IMG/VR virus record: IMGVR_UViG_3300008108_000057
Location: 57,540 to 121,539 of that record
Origin: a virus
Length of the DNA: 64,000 nt
Reading direction: 5' to 3' (one strand)
Shown: positions 35,201-41,291 of the stretch, in pieces
How the letters are laid out: every line of letters starts with the position of its first letter
Position numbering within the stretch: position 1 is the first letter of the stretch
The notes under the pieces: generated by a model
Seen by the model: only the letters and a program-made list of their open reading frames with translations
What the model was told of the DNA's origin: nothing
Databases searched by the model: none
Program-made: the position numbers and the translations under genes

Positions 35201-35647
35201 ATGAAAACAAAATATATTAGAGCATACATGGATGTAGCAAAACGATTTGCTGAATTGTCATCAGCAAAGCGACTACATGTTGGAGCCATCATAGTCAAAG
35301 ATGACAGAATTATCTCAATCGGCTATAATGGTATGCCACCTGGTTGGTCTAATATTTGTGAAGATGTTACAGAAGAAGGAACACTCAAAACCAAACCTGA
35401 AGTAATCCATGCAGAAGCCAATGCAATTGCAAAGTTAGCTAAAAGTACAGAATCTGGCAAAGATGCTACCATGTTTCTTACTCATGCACCATGTATTGAT
35501 TGTGCCAAACAGATATTTACTGCTGGTATTCAGACGGTCTACTATGAGAAAGACTATAGATCCAATGATGGTCTGAGATTCTTATCTTTATGTGGAGTAG
35601 AGGTAATTAAGTCCCCAGAGCCGTCAGACGGGTCGGAGAAGGGTTAA
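35201..35647 (+). CDS. cd: dCMP deaminase
   Basis: 148 residues. HAEANAIAK (His and catalytic Glu) and PCIDCAKQ (two Cys) form the zinc site of cytidine/deoxycytidylate deaminases. The length and DGLRFLSLCGV tail fit the dCMP type, which makes dUMP for thymidylate synthesis. It starts 7 nt after a tRNA gene with no strong ribosome site; ATG at 35201 is the only sensible start. A DUF5664-type dNTP enzyme elsewhere in the window suits nucleotide-pool control. Confidence 0.93.
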   Translation: MKTKYIRAYMDVAKRFAELSSAKRLHVGAIIVKDDRIISIGYNGMPPGWSNICEDVTEEGTLKTKPEVIHAEANAIAKLAKSTESGKDATMFLTHAPCIDCAKQIFTAGIQTVYYEKDYRSNDGLRFLSLCGVEVIKSPEPSDGSEKG

Positions 35648-35668
35648 AAGATAAATATTGATGCGTAG

Positions 35669-35690
35669 TGGGTATATAAAGGAAAACCCA
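35669..35690 (+). promoter_or_regulatory. Hairpin over the ribosome site of the 35690 gene
   Basis: TGGGT/ACCCA stem with the AAAGGAAA ribosome site in its loop and the A of the ATG closing the stem. It could limit initiation. The stem is short. Confidence 0.4.
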
Positions 35691-36199
35691 TGCAATTCAA
35701 GATTGTCAAATGTCCAGATAAAGACTTCAAGCCTTTCGTGTCTGAGGCAGCCTCTTTCTTTGCCCAAGAACTCATCCCAAACACAAGAATACGGAATAAC
35801 TGTAAAACCAAGATTGTCTTTACCAATAAGATTAAAGAATATGGTTATGCTAGTATTGCAGGTTTCAATACTAAAAAACAACCTAGAGAATTTCTTATAG
35901 AAATACATTCAGGTATCGGTGCAAGATTGATACTAGAAACACTTGCACATGAAATGGTACATGTCAAACAATATATCATGAATGAAACTGATGATGTATT
36001 GTCTAGATGGAAGAATAAAAAGATAGACCAAAGTAAGGTTGATTATTGGAATCATCCTTGGGAAATTGATGCATATGGTAGAGAACCAGGGTTGTTATAT
36101 AAATTTGTGGTACTGAATTGTCTTTGGCACATATTTGATGAATTTAAAAATCCTGATGATCCAATTATTTCAATTCCGATAAAATGGAAAGTTTCATAA
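35690..36199 (+). CDS. SprT-like zinc metallopeptidase-like protein
   Basis: 169 residues. TLAHEMVHVKQY is an HExxH zinc-binding motif and the following WEIDAYGRE supplies a likely third ligand (Glu). The arrangement resembles SprT/zincin-like phage proteins. A GATAAATA sequence about 38 bp upstream is one base from the late consensus. Substrate unknown. Independent of the neighbouring genes apart from shared orientation. Confidence 0.72.
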   Translation: MQFKIVKCPDKDFKPFVSEAASFFAQELIPNTRIRNNCKTKIVFTNKIKEYGYASIAGFNTKKQPREFLIEIHSGIGARLILETLAHEMVHVKQYIMNETDDVLSRWKNKKIDQSKVDYWNHPWEIDAYGREPGLLYKFVVLNCLWHIFDEFKNPDDPIISIPIKWKVS

Positions 36200-36217
36200 A
36201 AAACAACAAAAAAAGCA

Positions 36218-36246
36218 TTGACAATTCAAAAAGTTTACTATATAAT
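36218..36246 (+). promoter_or_regulatory. Consensus sigma70 promoter before the tRNA array
   Basis: TTGACA, 17-bp spacer, TATAAT: a perfect consensus. Transcription would begin near 36253 and meet a strong terminator at 36402. Confidence 0.9.
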
Positions 36247-36252
36247 GTTAAC

Positions 36253-36431
36253 ATATTAAATTTAGTTAGAAAGATTACAATGTTGTCCATACGCAAACCC
36301 ATTATAATTCAGCCAGAGTATCACACAAGTAATTGTGGAGATGCGTTATGGTTCGCCTTTGGGGTCCGTGTATAGACTAGAAATCTTAATCTAAACACAA
36401 GACCCCTAGCGTAAAAACTAGGGGTTTTTTG
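36253..36431 (+). ncRNA. Candidate short independent transcript (small RNA or 31-codon leader)
   Basis: A perfect promoter and a strong terminator bound a transcript of about 180 nt. Its arms CCATACGCA (36287) and TGCGTTATGG (36342) pair with one bulged T. It also holds an ORF of 31 codons (36280-36375, ending WFAFGVRV) with a poor ribosome site. Either a structured small RNA or a tiny peptide gene. No known RNA family is recognised. Confidence 0.55.
36402..36431 (+). terminator. Rho-independent terminator before tRNA-Gln
   Basis: Stem ACCCCTAG/CTAGGGGT, 8-nt loop, six T. tRNA-Gln starts 9 nt later, so the downstream tRNAs depend on readthrough or another promoter. Confidence 0.92.
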
Positions 36432-36439
36432 TTTACTGT

Positions 36440-36513
36440 TGGGATATAGTGTAACGGCAGCACCGCAGACTTTGACTCTGTTAGTCTAGGTTCAAATCCT
36501 AGTATCCCTGCCA
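36440..36513 (+). tRNA. tRNA-Gln(TTG)
   Basis: Anticodon loop CTTTGAC, T arm CTAGG-TTCAAAT-CCTAG, encoded CCA. Position 1-72 is an unpaired T-T, in keeping with the weak first pair used by glutaminyl-tRNA synthetase. Confidence 0.9.
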
Positions 36514-36520
36514 TGGTTAA

Positions 36521-36608
36521 GGAAGTGTGGATGAGTGGTTTAAATCAGCAGTCTTGAAAACTGCCGACTGTAAAAGGTCCGTGAGTTCGAATCTCACCGC
36601 TTCCGCCA
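36521..36608 (+). tRNA. tRNA-Ser(TGA)
   Basis: Class II tRNA with a long variable arm, anticodon loop containing TGA, T arm GTGAG-TTCGAAT-CTCAC, encoded CCA. Confidence 0.93.
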
Positions 36609-36621
36609 GATAGGAGAAGAA

Positions 36622-36765
36622 ATGGATATAGCAATCATACTATTAACAATATTAGGTTATTGGATAGGAATGGGTTTTACTGTGGCTGCTATGATGTTTT
36701 TGTTTTATAAGTTTGCTGTAATAGTAGGAGATATGGCTGAGAGGCTTAAGGCAGCGGTTTGCTAA
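36622..36765 (+). CDS. Small membrane peptide ending inside tRNA-Ser
   Basis: 47 residues with an excellent AGGAGAAGAA site before the ATG. Two hydrophobic stretches (AIILLTILGYWIGMG and FTVAAMMFLFYKFAVIV) would form one or two membrane helices. The last 13 codons and stop lie inside the tRNA-Ser(GCT) gene, with TGC-TAA falling on the anticodon. Function unknown; an inner-membrane peptide is implied. Confidence 0.6.
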   Translation: MDIAIILLTILGYWIGMGFTVAAMMFLFYKFAVIVGDMAERLKAAVC

Positions 36766-36818
36766 ACCGTCGTATTGATTAAACAGTACCGTTGGTTCGA
36801 ATCCAACTATCTCCACCA
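36727..36818 (+). tRNA. tRNA-Ser(GCT)
   Basis: Acceptor GGAGATA/TATCTCC, loop with anticodon GCT, long variable arm, T arm GTTGG-TTCGAAT-CCAAC, encoded CCA. Confidence 0.93.
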
Positions 36819-36850
36819 ATTAATGAACAAAAGGAAAGGAGTAATTATGA

Positions 36851-36919
36851 ATGGCTGCGATAGTTATAGTTATCATTTTTTTGCTTCTTTATTTTGTGTT
36901 TAAGAATGACCTTCGGTAG
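36851..36919 (+). CDS. Very small membrane peptide ending at tRNA positions 8-10
   Basis: 22 residues: one hydrophobic helix (AAIVIVIIFLLLYFVF) and a charged end. AAGGAG lies 8-10 nt before the ATG; an overlapping ATG at 36847 opens another 18-codon frame. The stop TAG is nucleotides 8-10 of the next tRNA. Plausible but too short for certainty. Confidence 0.45.
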   Translation: MAAIVIVIIFLLLYFVFKNDLR

Positions 36920-36999
36920 CTCACGGTAGAGCAGGATGCCTTATAAGCATTTGTCCAGATAAGACCCAGGATGTGGTTCGACTCCACACCGAAGGACCA
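36910..36999 (+). tRNA. tRNA-Ile(TAT)-like, with long variable region
   Basis: Acceptor CCTTCGG/CCGAAGG, D arm GCTC/GAGC, T arm TGTGG-TTCGACT-CCACA, encoded CCA. The anticodon loop CTTATAA gives TAT (codon ATA). There are two bases between the D arm and the anticodon stem, and about 20 nt between the anticodon stem and T stem, which is unusual for Ile. The assignment of identity is uncertain. Confidence 0.7.
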
Positions 37000-37005
37000 G
37001 TTGAT

Positions 37006-37083
37006 GCAACGGTGGCAGAGTGGCCCAATGCAAAGGTCTGCAAAACCTTAAAACCGTCAGTTCGAATCTGACCCGTTGTTCCA
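37006..37083 (+). tRNA. tRNA-Cys(GCA)
   Basis: Anticodon loop CTGCAAA in the stem AAGGT/ACCTT, T arm GTCAG-TTCGAAT-CTGAC, discriminator T, encoded CCA. Confidence 0.9.
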
Positions 37084-37122
37084 GTTGCAAAAGTAGTAAC
37101 ATGTTGTATTTGTACAACACGC

Positions 37123-37151
37123 TTGACAAAACGATTGAGCCAATGTACAAT
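37123..37151 (+). promoter_or_regulatory. Sigma70-like promoter inside the tRNA array
   Basis: TTGACA, 17-bp spacer, TACAAT, after an inverted repeat TGTTGT/ACAACA. It would drive tRNA-Glu and the structured RNA downstream. Confidence 0.82.
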
Positions 37152-37195
37152 GATGTTTCTGTAGTTGAGTTTCTTTAACAATTTGAAGTTTCTGT

Positions 37196-37270
37196 GGACC
37201 GTTCGTCTATCGGTTAGGACATTGCCCTTTCACGGCAGTAAGAGGAGTTCGATTCTCCTACGGTCTACCA
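37196..37270 (+). tRNA. tRNA-Glu(TTC)
   Basis: Anticodon loop CTTTCAC in the stem TTGCC/GGCAG, T arm AGGAG-TTCGATT-CTCCT, encoded CCA. Confidence 0.93.
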
Positions 37271-37308
37271 TATTAAAGTATATTCATAATAAGTATACTT
37301 CAATATGG
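37268..37308 (+). repeat. Inter-tRNA palindrome 1
   Basis: CCATATTAAAGTATA pairs with TATACTTCAATATGG (14 of 15 positions). It starts on the CCA of tRNA-Glu. A matching palindrome lies at 37626. Confidence 0.8.
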
Positions 37309-37508
37309 TTTCCGGTTACTACTTTCCTGAAAGTAGCGTGTGGCGACGAGAATTGTCCCGGTGGCTATGGCACCGTTAGCGCCGTCGAAAGCAGACAACA
37401 TAGCAGCGTGGACACTACGTAGCAAATCGCTGATTAGTGTTCGGACAGGGTAACAACTCAGTCTAGGGCTTGCGTGGAAAACAAGTAGCTAGACACCTTA
37501 ATTTTTTT
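37309..37508 (+). ncRNA. Candidate structured non-coding RNA in the tRNA array
   Basis: About 200 nt, visibly richer in G and C than the surroundings and without a plausible ORF. Stems seen: CTACTTT/AAAGTAG (37319-37336), GGCG/CGCC (37342/37380) enclosing CGGTG/CACCG (37359/37371), CAGCG/CGCTG (37404/37428), and a terminal GTCTAG/CTAGAC (37461/37489) enclosing CTTG/CAAG, then seven T. Promoter at 37123 upstream. Not recognisable as tmRNA, RNase P RNA, 6S or a group I intron. Confidence 0.65.
37461..37508 (+). terminator. Terminal hairpin and T run of the structured RNA
   Basis: Six-pair GTCTAG/CTAGAC stem with an inner CTTG/CAAG helix, then ACCTTAA and seven T. The gap before the T run makes it a weaker terminator than the others here. 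Confidence 0.6.
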
Positions 37509-37524
37509 ACAAAGGAGACCTGTC

Positions 37525-37563
37525 ATGGATAGTGACAAGAGTGGTAAGATTATGGGTGCGTAA
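37525..37563 (+). CDS. 12-codon mini-ORF ending at tRNA-Lys positions 8-10
   Basis: MDSDKSGKIMGA with AAAGGAGA 8 nt before the ATG. The stop TAA is nucleotides 8-10 of tRNA-Lys. It could be a leader whose translation affects tRNA release, or chance. Very short, so low confidence. Confidence 0.3.
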   Translation: MDSDKSGKIMGA

Positions 37564-37628
37564 CTCAATGGCAGAGTAATCGGCTTTTAACCGATAAGTT
37601 GTGAGTTCGAGTCTCACCGCACCTACCA
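37554..37628 (+). tRNA. tRNA-Lys(TTT)
   Basis: Acceptor GGGTGCG/CGCACCT with one G-T, anticodon loop CTTTTAA in ATCGG/CCGAT, T arm GTGAG-TTCGAGT-CTCAC, encoded CCA. Confidence 0.93.
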
Positions 37629-37664
37629 TATAAAAGTATTTTGTATCAGAATATTTTTATATGG
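37626..37664 (+). repeat. Inter-tRNA palindrome 2
   Basis: CCATATAAAAGTATT pairs with AATATTTTTATATGG over 15 bp with one G-T. It begins on the CCA of tRNA-Lys and ends on the first GG of tRNA-Asp. Confidence 0.8.
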
Positions 37665-37739
37665 CACTTTAGTTCAGTTGGTTAGAACGCTGCCCTGTCA
37701 CGGCAGAGGTCAGGGATTCGAGTTCCCTAAGTGTCGCCA
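37663..37739 (+). tRNA. tRNA-Asp(GTC)
   Basis: Anticodon loop CTGTCAC in CTGCC/GGCAG, acceptor GGCACTT/AAGTGTC, discriminator G, encoded CCA. Confidence 0.94.
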
Positions 37740-37746
37740 AATTTAT

Positions 37747-37821
37747 TCCGGTGTAGTTCAGTGGTAGAACGGTGGACTGTTAATCCATATGTCGTTGGTT
37801 CGATCCCAACCTCCGGAGCCA
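37747..37821 (+). tRNA. tRNA-Asn(GTT)
   Basis: Anticodon loop CTGTTAA in GTGGA/TCCAT, T arm GTTGG-TTCGATC-CCAAC, encoded CCA. One T-T mismatch in the acceptor stem. Confidence 0.93.
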
Positions 37822-37826
37822 ATTAT

Positions 37827-37911
37827 GGGTGTCGAGAAGCATTGGTGACTTCAGCAGACTGTAAATCTGTCGCCTTCGGCATACGGGGTTCGAATCCCTG
37901 GGCACCCACCA
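37827..37911 (+). tRNA. tRNA-Tyr(GTA)
   Basis: Class II tRNA with long variable arm (CGCCTTCGGC), anticodon loop CTGTAAA, encoded CCA. Confidence 0.93.
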
Positions 37912-37991
37912 AATAAAAGTATCAAAGGCTATATACAGAATACATTATTCGTACTTGAATTATTATCAAATTTTTTAGTGAAGGAATCCAA

Positions 37992-39236
37992 ATGAAAACT
38001 CGTGGATTAAATTATGGGGCCAGTGTTGGTCTTGAAGCATATGATATAGACTGGAACTCTAAAGAAGAAATTGATGAATTAGGTAGACTTTGTGCTAGTC
38101 AATGTATTGTTTTTGTCAATGAAAGAATACCTACTGAACAAGTATATAACATTATGACTCAATGGGGCGACTCAAGCCGAGCCCTTATACATGAATATGT
38201 TATTCAACGTAAAATTTCAGGTAGACATTGGAGAGAGATATTACTTAATTTAGGATATATCGCTAAGGATGCAGGGAAGGACATCAGTCCGGCAGTATCT
38301 ATGGTAAGTTATAAAAAGGATGATGATGGTCGTCCTCGAGGCATTTTCAGTAACGGTGAATTAGATTGGCATAGTGACCAATGTGCATTTGATGATGCAC
38401 AACGTATTATTGGTTTACAAAGTATAAGTGACACGGTAAACAGTCAAACAACATTTTTATGTACACATGATGCTTACGAATCGCTGAGTTCGGACATACG
38501 TAGCATGGTGAAGGAATTGATTGTAAAACACAAATGGGTTGATGGAGTCATGGCTCCGGGGTTGAACTATCTTCAAACCATGCTACTAAAATACAACATG
38601 GTGCCAATAGATGGAATGGAAACTCATTTGTATAGAGAAACCGCTACCGGGCGTCCTGGTATAAAATTTCCATCACATACATTTAATGGATTTGTTGGCA
38701 TGTCGTTAGAAGAAAGCCATAGAGTCATGAATGAGTTAAAGAAAGAAGTTTATCAAGACAAATACGTATATACTCAGAACTGGCAAGATGGTCAAATTGT
38801 TTTTATGGATCAAGAAATTACATTACATGCTAGACCAACTAATGTTAGTGATGGTGATAAAAGAACTATGGCAAGAGTAATTACTTATTTAAATCATCTA
38901 TATCCAGAAAATAAATTAGCTACTCATGTAAGATTTAAAGGAAAAATGATTAGTCATGATGATTTTGCCAAACTAGTGGATGCTGATAGATCATACAAAT
39001 TTGAACAAGAACAAAAACTCAAAGAGATAATTTCAAAACAGTTCAAGGTAGTCGATAATAGACTTGATACCTGTACTAATTTAATTTCGGAGCTTGACGC
39101 CGACAGTCTTGATTTACTAGAATTAGTGCTTTCCATTGAAAGACAATTCAAAATTGAGATCGACGAATATGATACAAAAGATGTACGCACATTCGGAAAA
39201 ATTTTAGAATTGATACAGTCTAAAACTTCAAATTAA
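37992..39236 (+). CDS. TauD/TfdA-type 2OG dioxygenase fused to an acyl carrier protein domain
   Basis: 414 residues with AAGGAA before the ATG. Residues 1-330 form a TauD-like oxygenase: iron motif WHSD (His127, Asp129), distal His279 and the arginine region DKRTMARV (291-295). Residues about 340-410 are an acyl carrier protein: LDADSLDLLELV holds the phosphopantetheine serine Ser372, followed by the helix ERQFKIEI. Such fusions suggest hydroxylation or desaturation of a carrier-bound acyl or aminoacyl group. The gene stands alone between tRNA-Tyr and tRNA-Ala. No synthetase or transferase partner is adjacent, so host enzymes would have to load it. Confidence 0.85.
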   Translation: MKTRGLNYGASVGLEAYDIDWNSKEEIDELGRLCASQCIVFVNERIPTEQVYNIMTQWGDSSRALIHEYVIQRKISGRHWREILLNLGYIAKDAGKDISPAVSMVSYKKDDDGRPRGIFSNGELDWHSDQCAFDDAQRIIGLQSISDTVNSQTTFLCTHDAYESLSSDIRSMVKELIVKHKWVDGVMAPGLNYLQTMLLKYNMVPIDGMETHLYRETATGRPGIKFPSHTFNGFVGMSLEESHRVMNELKKEVYQDKYVYTQNWQDGQIVFMDQEITLHARPTNVSDGDKRTMARVITYLNHLYPENKLATHVRFKGKMISHDDFAKLVDADRSYKFEQEQKLKEIISKQFKVVDNRLDTCTNLISELDADSLDLLELVLSIERQFKIEIDEYDTKDVRTFGKILELIQSKTSN

Positions 39237-39243
39237 CATACTA

Positions 39244-39317
39244 GGGGGATTAGTTAAATGGGATAACATCGGCTTTGCAAGCCGAGATTAACAGTTCGAT
39301 TCTGTTATCCTCCACCA
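39244..39317 (+). tRNA. tRNA-Ala(TGC)
   Basis: Anticodon loop TTTGCAA in TCGGC/GCCGA, T arm AACAG-TTCGATT-CTGTT, encoded CCA. It starts 7 nt after the preceding gene's stop. Confidence 0.93.
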
Positions 39318-39323
39318 TAAATA
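39316..39323 (+). promoter_or_regulatory. Late promoter octamer CATAAATA before the S11 peptidase
   Basis: It overlaps the CCA end of tRNA-Ala and lies 25 bp before the ATG, suggesting late expression. Confidence 0.55.
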
Positions 39324-39348
39324 TTCCTTTACACACACAGGAATTAAA

Positions 39349-40092
39349 ATGAAGAAATTAGTTTTTACTTTAGCTTTACTACTATCAACCAATGTATCAT
39401 CCGCAACAACCTTTGTTTATAATGTAACAAAAGATGAAGTAGTACATGAATACGCATCCGAAAGAGTAAGACCAATTGCAAGTGTTACAAAATTGATGAC
39501 TGCGATTGTTGTTATTGAAAGTGGTGCATCATTGAATGGAAAAGTTTCTTACAGAGGTTTCTTAGGTAAGAAAGAATTGAGTAGAGAAGAATTATTAAAG
39601 TTGCTATTGGTTAAAAGTGACAATCAAGCCGCTGAGGCTTTAGCAAAAGCATACTCAGGTGGTAGAAGTGGTTTCATTGCTAACATGAATCACAAAGCAG
39701 AACAGTTAGGAATGGTTCATACTTCCTATGAAGATCCTTCTGGCATAGGAAGAAAGAATATAAGTACCGCAAGAGACATATCAATATTGTTAAATTATTC
39801 ACACAATTTTGATACAATGAAAAATCTTGCAGCACTTGAAAATGTGAAATTTACGAAACAATCAAAGAGAAAAAAGAAACAATCTTTGATGGTAGTTAAT
39901 AATACAAATTACAATTTACTGAAAGAATACAAAGAGATTGAGATATCTAAAACTGGCTTTACTAATGCTGCTGGCAAATGTCTTGCAATGCTCTTGACAA
40001 AAAATGGTGAAAAATATACAATAGTAATTCTTGGTGAAAGAAATACTAGAGATGTACAAAGAGTAGGTAGAAAGATTATTGAAACATTATAG
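39349..40092 (+). CDS. Secreted S11 peptidase (D-Ala-D-Ala carboxypeptidase family)
   Basis: 247 residues. A cleavable signal peptide (KKLVFTLALLLSTNVSSA) is followed by the three penicillin-binding active-site motifs: SVTK (Ser45, Lys48), SDN (90-92) and KTG (201-203). The family trims peptidoglycan stem peptides in the periplasm. At this length it lacks the PBP5 C-terminal domain and membrane anchor. It may remodel the wall or act in lysis or superinfection exclusion. The stop's last base is the first base of tRNA-Thr. Confidence 0.88.
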   Translation: MKKLVFTLALLLSTNVSSATTFVYNVTKDEVVHEYASERVRPIASVTKLMTAIVVIESGASLNGKVSYRGFLGKKELSREELLKLLLVKSDNQAAEALAKAYSGGRSGFIANMNHKAEQLGMVHTSYEDPSGIGRKNISTARDISILLNYSHNFDTMKNLAALENVKFTKQSKRKKKQSLMVVNNTNYNLLKEYKEIEISKTGFTNAAGKCLAMLLTKNGEKYTIVILGERNTRDVQRVGRKIIETL

Positions 40093-40165
40093 CCTCTTTA
40101 GTTAAATGGTATAACACTTGATTTGTAATCATGGATTGGCAGTTCGATTCTGTCAAGAGGCACCA
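40092..40165 (+). tRNA. tRNA-Thr(TGT)
   Basis: Acceptor GCCTCTT/AAGAGGC, anticodon loop TTTGTAA, T arm GGCAG-TTCGATT-CTGTC, encoded CCA. It overlaps the peptidase stop by 1 nt. Confidence 0.92.
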
Positions 40166-40170
40166 AACAT

Positions 40171-40244
40171 GCGGGATTAGTTTAATGGTAAAACGTGAGC
40201 CTTCCAAGCTCCTGTTATCAGTTCGATTCTGATATCCCGCTCCA
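40171..40244 (+). tRNA. tRNA-Gly(TCC)
   Basis: Acceptor GCGGGAT/ATCCCGC, anticodon loop CTTCCAA, T arm ATCAG-TTCGATT-CTGAT, discriminator T, encoded CCA. Confidence 0.93.
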
Positions 40245-40256
40245 CTTATTTAAAAA

Positions 40257-41198
40257 ATGATAAAAGTTCCTATTTACAATTCTTCTGGAGTTGCAATTGA
40301 TGAATTGATCATCAATGATGACGTTGAGTACATTCCAGATAGTAGAGTATATAAAGGCAAAAATTGCTATTACAAAGGCATAGGAGTACCATATTTTTTT
40401 CATGCTATTTTAGATGTAAATAACGATGAATATGAGAATATTGGAAAACATCCCGTTTTCTATTCGGGATATTATGTTGTAAAAAAATGTTTTAAAAATA
40501 AAACTGGAATATTTCAAGAAAGATTTCAACCATTTTTTTCTGACTTCATAGGAACTTGCGGTGTTAAAGAAGGAACCGTAGTACTAAATTCAATGTCGTT
40601 TGAGAAATCTTCTGTTGAGATTTTAGATTGTATAAACTACGATAAAGAGAATGACCAGTATTATTATTTGATGAATTATAATTGCGATAGAAAATCGTAT
40701 TTAACTGACGAAGAAGATCCAAAAAAACTAAGAGAACTTTTAGATTACATGATAATTAGTGATTGGAATTTCCTTTGGGATAAAGTTGCTATTAAAGATA
40801 TAAGTAATAAAGGAACAGTAAGTGATGTTGCAGACCTGTTTGTTTCGAATACACTTTCTCACAAAATAGGAACAGTATATTCTGTATTGTATAGTCTTGC
40901 GAAAAAAGATTCTGGAAAATATTTTAAGTTTTTGAATGTGAATAATTTGCAGCACATTGACGATCGGTCTTTTGTTTTCAATGCTATTGAAATCTTACGG
41001 GTGAACAATGTTGATGTGAGTGAATTATTTAAATATGACACAATTAATCAAGTCTACAAAAACATAGTAATAAATTATCTTGTAACTGGAAAAAATTGTG
41101 CATATTGTGCATGTGATCTATACAAAGATCAAGGTGAAGGAATAAAAGATCAATATGTTGAATTAACTAAAAACCAATTAACGGATATTATAATATAA
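40257..41198 (+). CDS. Hypothetical protein between tRNA-Gly and tRNA-Pro
   Basis: 313 residues, starting 13 nt after tRNA-Gly with no clear ribosome site, which suggests weak translation or a different start. Rich in Asp, Asn, Tyr and Lys, and more AT-rich than its neighbours. Cys residues cluster at GKNCAYCACDLY near residue 283. No signal peptide, membrane helix or known domain is recognised. Its base composition suggests a recent arrival in the array. Confidence 0.7.
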   Translation: MIKVPIYNSSGVAIDELIINDDVEYIPDSRVYKGKNCYYKGIGVPYFFHAILDVNNDEYENIGKHPVFYSGYYVVKKCFKNKTGIFQERFQPFFSDFIGTCGVKEGTVVLNSMSFEKSSVEILDCINYDKENDQYYYLMNYNCDRKSYLTDEEDPKKLRELLDYMIISDWNFLWDKVAIKDISNKGTVSDVADLFVSNTLSHKIGTVYSVLYSLAKKDSGKYFKFLNVNNLQHIDDRSFVFNAIEILRVNNVDVSELFKYDTINQVYKNIVINYLVTGKNCAYCACDLYKDQGEGIKDQYVELTKNQLTDIII

Positions 41199-41200
41199 TT

Positions 41201-41277
41201 CTGAGTGTAGTTCAGCCTGGTAGAATGCCTGCTTTGGGAGCAGGAGGTCGGGAGTTCGATCCTCTCCACTCAGACCA
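41201..41277 (+). tRNA. tRNA-Pro(TGG)
   Basis: Anticodon loop TTTGGGA in CCTGC/GCAGG, acceptor CTGAGTG/CACTCAG, encoded CCA. It begins 3 nt after the preceding stop codon. Confidence 0.93.
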
Positions 41278-41291
41278 TCATATAACTGACT

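Noticed and set aside
36921-37181. Minus-strand ORFs opposite tRNA-Ile and tRNA-Cys
   Set aside because: Antisense of tRNA genes; no ribosome site or conserved feature.
37165-37422. 85-codon + strand ORF across tRNA-Glu and the structured RNA
   Set aside because: It covers a tRNA and GC-rich structured sequence, with no protein-like composition.
37309-37563. tmRNA with a short tag ORF
   Set aside because: No alanine tRNA-like ends or T arm, and the 12-codon ORF lies outside the folded region after a terminator-like hairpin.
37731-37916. 61-codon + strand ORF over tRNA-Asn and tRNA-Tyr
   Set aside because: It is a translation of two tRNA genes (the VVERWTVNPYVVGSIPTSG pattern typical of tRNA-derived false ORFs); no ribosome site.
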